From: Streptomyces netropsis
GTDB taxonomy: Bacteria; Actinomycetota; Actinomycetes; Streptomycetales; Streptomycetaceae
Direction of reading: 5' to 3'
Assembly: GCF_014203545.1 (NCBI RefSeq)
Contig: NZ_JACHJG010000006.1
Span: 186,001-250,000, forward strand
Length of the DNA stretch: 64,000 nucleotides
Shown: positions 61,394 to 64,000 of the stretch, piece by piece
How the letters are laid out: each line of letters starts with the position of its first letter
Numbering within the stretch: the first letter of the stretch is position 1
Notes under the pieces: generated by a model
What the model saw: the letters and a program-made list of their open reading frames with translations, nothing else
Database searches by the model: none
What the model was told of the DNA's origin: nothing
Made by a program: the position numbers and the translations under genes

Positions 61394-61562
61394 GGGAGAC
61401 TGCCTTCAGGACTGGTGGGATCTGCGGGGATCTACGTATGACCGACGCGGGAACCGCGCGGTGACGACACGGAACTGACTGCGGACTCCTACAGCCACCG
61501 GCACCGTTCGTTCGGTTCGGCGAGTGCTCTGAGGGGTCGGGAAAACGACGCCAGGAATCTGC

Positions 61563-61605
61563 GGTGGTGTGTGGTGTGCAGTGTGTGGTGTGTGGTGTGC
61601 GGGGT
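61563..61605. repeat. GT-rich imperfect tandem repeat between borA1 and borA2
   Basis: The motif GTGTGGT recurs about five times in the leader between the borA1 stop and the borA2 start (plus-strand reading; CACACCA on the coding strand), directly after the borA1 stop codon. It is simple-sequence DNA, prone to slippage and unusual inside a PKS operon. The rest of the 215-base gap (61394-61562) shows no clear promoter. Confidence 0.7.
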
Positions 61606-61608
61606 GGC

Positions 61609-64000
61609 TCAGGAGATGCCGAACCGCTCTTCGATGAGGGCGAACATCTCGTCGTCGTCGGCCGAAGCGAACCGGTCGGCGGCGGAGTCCTCCGGGGCCG
61701 CGTGCCCCATCCTCTTGGCCCTGTCCGTCAGGGACTTCAGACGTTCCTCGATCTGCCCGGCGAAGTCGCTGTCGGCCGACAGCCGCTCCAGTGCCGAGTC
61801 GGCCTGTTCCAGGGCCGCCAGGAGCGCGACCTCGGGACGCTCCGGATGCTGTCGGCCCTCGGTGTTCTCGAAGAGCGTGGTCCGCAGATGGCGGGCCAGC
61901 GCGGCGGGGGTGGGATGGTCGAAGGCGATCGTAGCGGGCAGATGCAGTCCGGTGAATTCCCTGAGCCTGTTGCGCAGTTGAACGGCGCTCAGCGAGCTGA
62001 GGCCCATCTCCTTGAACGCGGTATCGGCCTCGAAGACATCGGTGGAGCCCGATGCGAGCACCTCGGTGAGCGCGCGGCGGACGAGGTCTGCCACGGCGTC
62101 CGCCCGGTCGGCCTCGGGCAGCGCCCTGACGCGGTCCGTCCAGGACGCTTCGGCATCGGTGGTGAAGTCCACGAGAGCCGGCAGGTCGATCCGCCGGGGG
62201 GTCGTTCCGGTGAAGGCGGGGGACCAGTCGACGTCGACGCCACGGACGTACGCCTCGGCCACGGAGACGAGCACCCGGTGGGTGTCCCCCTGGCCGCGTC
62301 GTAGCGTGCCCAGCACGGCCACGTCCCCTATGCCGAGCTCGGCGGCCGTGTCCTCGATGGACATGCCGAGCAACGGATGCGGGCTGACCTCGATGAACGT
62401 CCGGTGCCCGGCGACGAGCAGCGACCGTACGGCGTCGTGGAACCGCACCTGGCTGCGGGTGTTGAGGTACCAGTAGTCCGTGTCCAGCGTTGCCGTGTCC
62501 CGCTGTTCGCCGTCCACGGTGGAATGGAACGGAACGACGGAACTCCTCGGCGAGACCGGCCGGAGTACCTCCAGCAGGTGTTCGCGCAGCGTGTCGACCT
62601 GGGAGCAGTGCCCGACGGTCTCGACGCCGGGGATCCGCTTGGCGTAGACGCCCTGTGCGGTGAGTTCGGCGACGATGCCGTCCAGCGCGTCGGGCGGTCC
62701 CGACAGTGCCACCGATCGCGGGCCGTTGACCGCGGCCAGCTCCACCGCGTCGGGCCAGGCCGTCATGCGGCTGGTGATGTCCTGGGCGGATGTGCCGACC
62801 GAGATCACGGTGCCCTTGCCGACCAGCCGCAGCCATGCGCGGCTGCGCCGCGCCAGCAGCCGCGCGGCGTCGCGCAGGTCCAGACCGCCCGCCACTTGGG
62901 CGGCGGCGATCTCCCCGTAGCAGTGCCCCACCACGGCCGCGGGTTCCACTCCGTACGAGCGCCAGACCTCGGCCAGCGAGACCATCGTCGCCCACAGCGT
63001 GGGCTGCAGGACGTCGACGCGGCGCAGTGGTGGCGCGCCCGGTGCCTCGCGCAGCACGTCGATCAGCGACCAGTCGACGAACTCGGACAGTGCCTCGGCG
63101 CAGGCGTGCACGCTGTCGCGGAAGACCTCGGAGGAGTCGAGCAGTTCGACGGCCATGCCGATCCACTGCGAACCCTGTCCGGGGAAGACGAACACAGGGC
63201 GTCGTGACCCGCTCGCGGTGCCGCGTACGAGGTGGGGTGCGTCGCCGCCGGTGGCGAGCGTCCGCAGTCCCTGGCGCATCGCGGCCCGGCCGGCCCCCAC
63301 GACGACCGCCCGGTGGCGGGCGGGCGGGACCGTCAGCAGCGTGTGGGCGGCATCGGCGGGTGCGGCCGGTGCGGCGTCGAGGTGGACGGCCAGGCTCGCG
63401 GCCCTTGCCTGGAGGGCCTGTGGGCTCAAGGCAGAGACCACCCAGGGAAGTTGGGTCCGGTCCGTCATGGTGCGGGGGTCGTCCAGGACCACATGCGCGG
63501 CGGTGCCGTCGGCGCCGAACTCCGATACACCCGTGGGTCGCCGCGGTCCGGGACCTCCGGAGCGTTCGGAATCGCCGGTAAGCCCGGCGAGCACGGTTTC
63601 GATCACTCCGGCCAGCCCGCCGACCGACTGGGTCGCGGTCTCGTCCGGCCCCAGACAGGCAGCCTTGAGCGCTTGACCGATCACCCGCGCCCGGTCGTCC
63701 TGTGCCGGGGCGTGACCCACGGCCGAGCCGCTGACCACGGCGAGCGCCGAGGCCCCGGTGGAGGCCAGGCCGGACTCATGGGTCAGCAGCAACGCACCGA
63801 CGCCGTCGTCCAGTTCGGCACCGGCCAGCGCGTAGGAGCACTCGCCCGAGCGCAACGACTGGGCCGCGAGGTGAAGGGCGGTCAGTGCGGGTGCGTCGGT
63901 GATGTCCAGGGAGATCGACGCACCGGTCAGGCCGAGGGCGGCGGCGATCCGGCCGGAGAAGCCGGTGGCCCGGCCTCCCGCGCCGGTGACCACCGCTGTA
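61609..64000 (-). CDS. borA1: Borrelidin PKS loading module, 3' part (vestigial KS-AT-ACP)
   Basis: The frame runs off the right end of the window; about 797 codons are visible. The first 170 residues are a KS remnant: where active KSs read DTACSS, this reads LDITDAPAL, and the HGTGT and NIGH histidine motifs are missing. The AT has GHCYGE (codon 62920-62922) instead of GHSxG and TVGH at 62608-62619 where extender ATs have YASH or HAFH. The ACP reads MGLSSLSAV, keeping the pantetheine Ser with Ser in place of the usual Asp. It ends with the acidic docking helix DEMFALIEERFGIS. These features fit loading of trans-cyclopentane-1,2-dicarboxylic acid, with no KS-catalysed decarboxylation. The true start is outside the window. 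Confidence 0.9.
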   Translation of the reverse strand, partial: TAVVTGAGGRATGFSGRIAAALGLTGASISLDITDAPALTALHLAAQSLRSGECSYALAGAELDDGVGALLLTHESGLASTGASALAVVSGSAVGHAPAQDDRARVIGQALKAACLGPDETATQSVGGLAGVIETVLAGLTGDSERSGGPGPRRPTGVSEFGADGTAAHVVLDDPRTMTDRTQLPWVVSALSPQALQARAASLAVHLDAAPAAPADAAHTLLTVPPARHRAVVVGAGRAAMRQGLRTLATGGDAPHLVRGTASGSRRPVFVFPGQGSQWIGMAVELLDSSEVFRDSVHACAEALSEFVDWSLIDVLREAPGAPPLRRVDVLQPTLWATMVSLAEVWRSYGVEPAAVVGHCYGEIAAAQVAGGLDLRDAARLLARRSRAWLRLVGKGTVISVGTSAQDITSRMTAWPDAVELAAVNGPRSVALSGPPDALDGIVAELTAQGVYAKRIPGVETVGHCSQVDTLREHLLEVLRPVSPRSSVVPFHSTVDGEQRDTATLDTDYWYLNTRSQVRFHDAVRSLLVAGHRTFIEVSPHPLLGMSIEDTAAELGIGDVAVLGTLRRGQGDTHRVLVSVAEAYVRGVDVDWSPAFTGTTPRRIDLPALVDFTTDAEASWTDRVRALPEADRADAVADLVRRALTEVLASGSTDVFEADTAFKEMGLSSLSAVQLRNRLREFTGLHLPATIAFDHPTPAALARHLRTTLFENTEGRQHPERPEVALLAALEQADSALERLSADSDFAGQIEERLKSLTDRAKRMGHAAPEDSAADRFASADDDEMFALIEERFGIS

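Noticed and set aside
58871..61441. Plus-strand frame rich in His/Arg opposite borA2, similar to ones at 53775-55565 and 30807-33725
   Set aside because: They recur only because the AT blocks are repeated. They have no start signals or recognisable family.
61563..61605. CRISPR-like array
   Set aside because: Repeat units are 7-10 bases with no spacers; it is a simple-sequence repeat.
1..64000. Insertion sequences, tRNA or rRNA genes
   Set aside because: No transposase motifs, terminal repeats, tRNA cloverleaf or rRNA-like sequence was recognised by eye. A tRNAscan/IS search would be more sensitive.

Overview
This is a GC-rich actinobacterial window, almost certainly from a Streptomyces chromosome: third codon positions are nearly all G or C, GTG and TTG starts are common, TTA codons are rare, and the gene families (LAL-type LuxR regulator, SpoIIE-like phosphatase, Ser/Thr kinase with WD40 propeller, secreted proteases, terpene cyclase, modular type I PKS) are typical of that genus.

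Region 1 (about 1-15150) looks like ordinary or arm-type chromosome. It holds a LAL regulator, a DUF2252 protein, a membrane SpoIIE-type phosphatase, three secreted hydrolases (two S1-like proteases and an esterase) read leftward, a TrmB/LuxR-like regulator read divergently from the esterase, two tandem duplicated Ser/Thr kinases fused to WD40 propellers, and a SnoaL-like protein.

Region 2 (about 15150-20435) is a compact four-gene rightward operon: FAD monooxygenase, class I terpene synthase, membrane acyltransferase and cytochrome P450. The first two genes carry in-frame TTA codons, so bldA tRNA may control them. It resembles a small terpenoid cluster making an oxidised, acylated terpene. 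I do not recognise its product.

Region 3 (about 20436-21140) holds fused remnants of a divergent TetR regulator / FAD monooxygenase pair, then a perfect hairpin. It looks like the edge of the next cluster.

Region 4 (21142 to the right end, all on the minus strand) matches the known borrelidin biosynthetic locus in gene content, gene order and module chemistry. Reading in the direction of transcription there is a loading module (borA1, cut by the window end), module 1 (borA2: malonyl, KR), modules 2 and 3 (borA3: malonyl DH-KR, then methylmalonyl DH-KR), module 4 (borA4: methylmalonyl, KR), module 5 (borA5: methylmalonyl, DH-ER-KR), and module 6 with thioesterase (borA6: malonyl, KR, TE). Next come the P450 (borI), aminotransferase (borJ) and dehydrogenase (borK) that turn the C12 methyl into the nitrile, a GH3-like adenylating enzyme (borL), an F420-type oxidoreductase (borM by position) and a divergent threonyl-tRNA synthetase (borO), the expected self-resistance gene because borrelidin inhibits ThrRS. 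Six extension modules must do eight condensations, which fits the known threefold use of module 5.

The main cluster is therefore a described system, not a new one. The less explained parts are the terpene operon, the duplicated kinases with a twin-arginine motif before their membrane segment, the vestigial KS and odd AT motifs of the loading module, the proline replacing the I-helix threonine in BorI, the substitutions in BorO near the borrelidin site, and the homogenised AT blocks inside the PKS genes. No tRNA, rRNA, CRISPR array or insertion sequence was seen.
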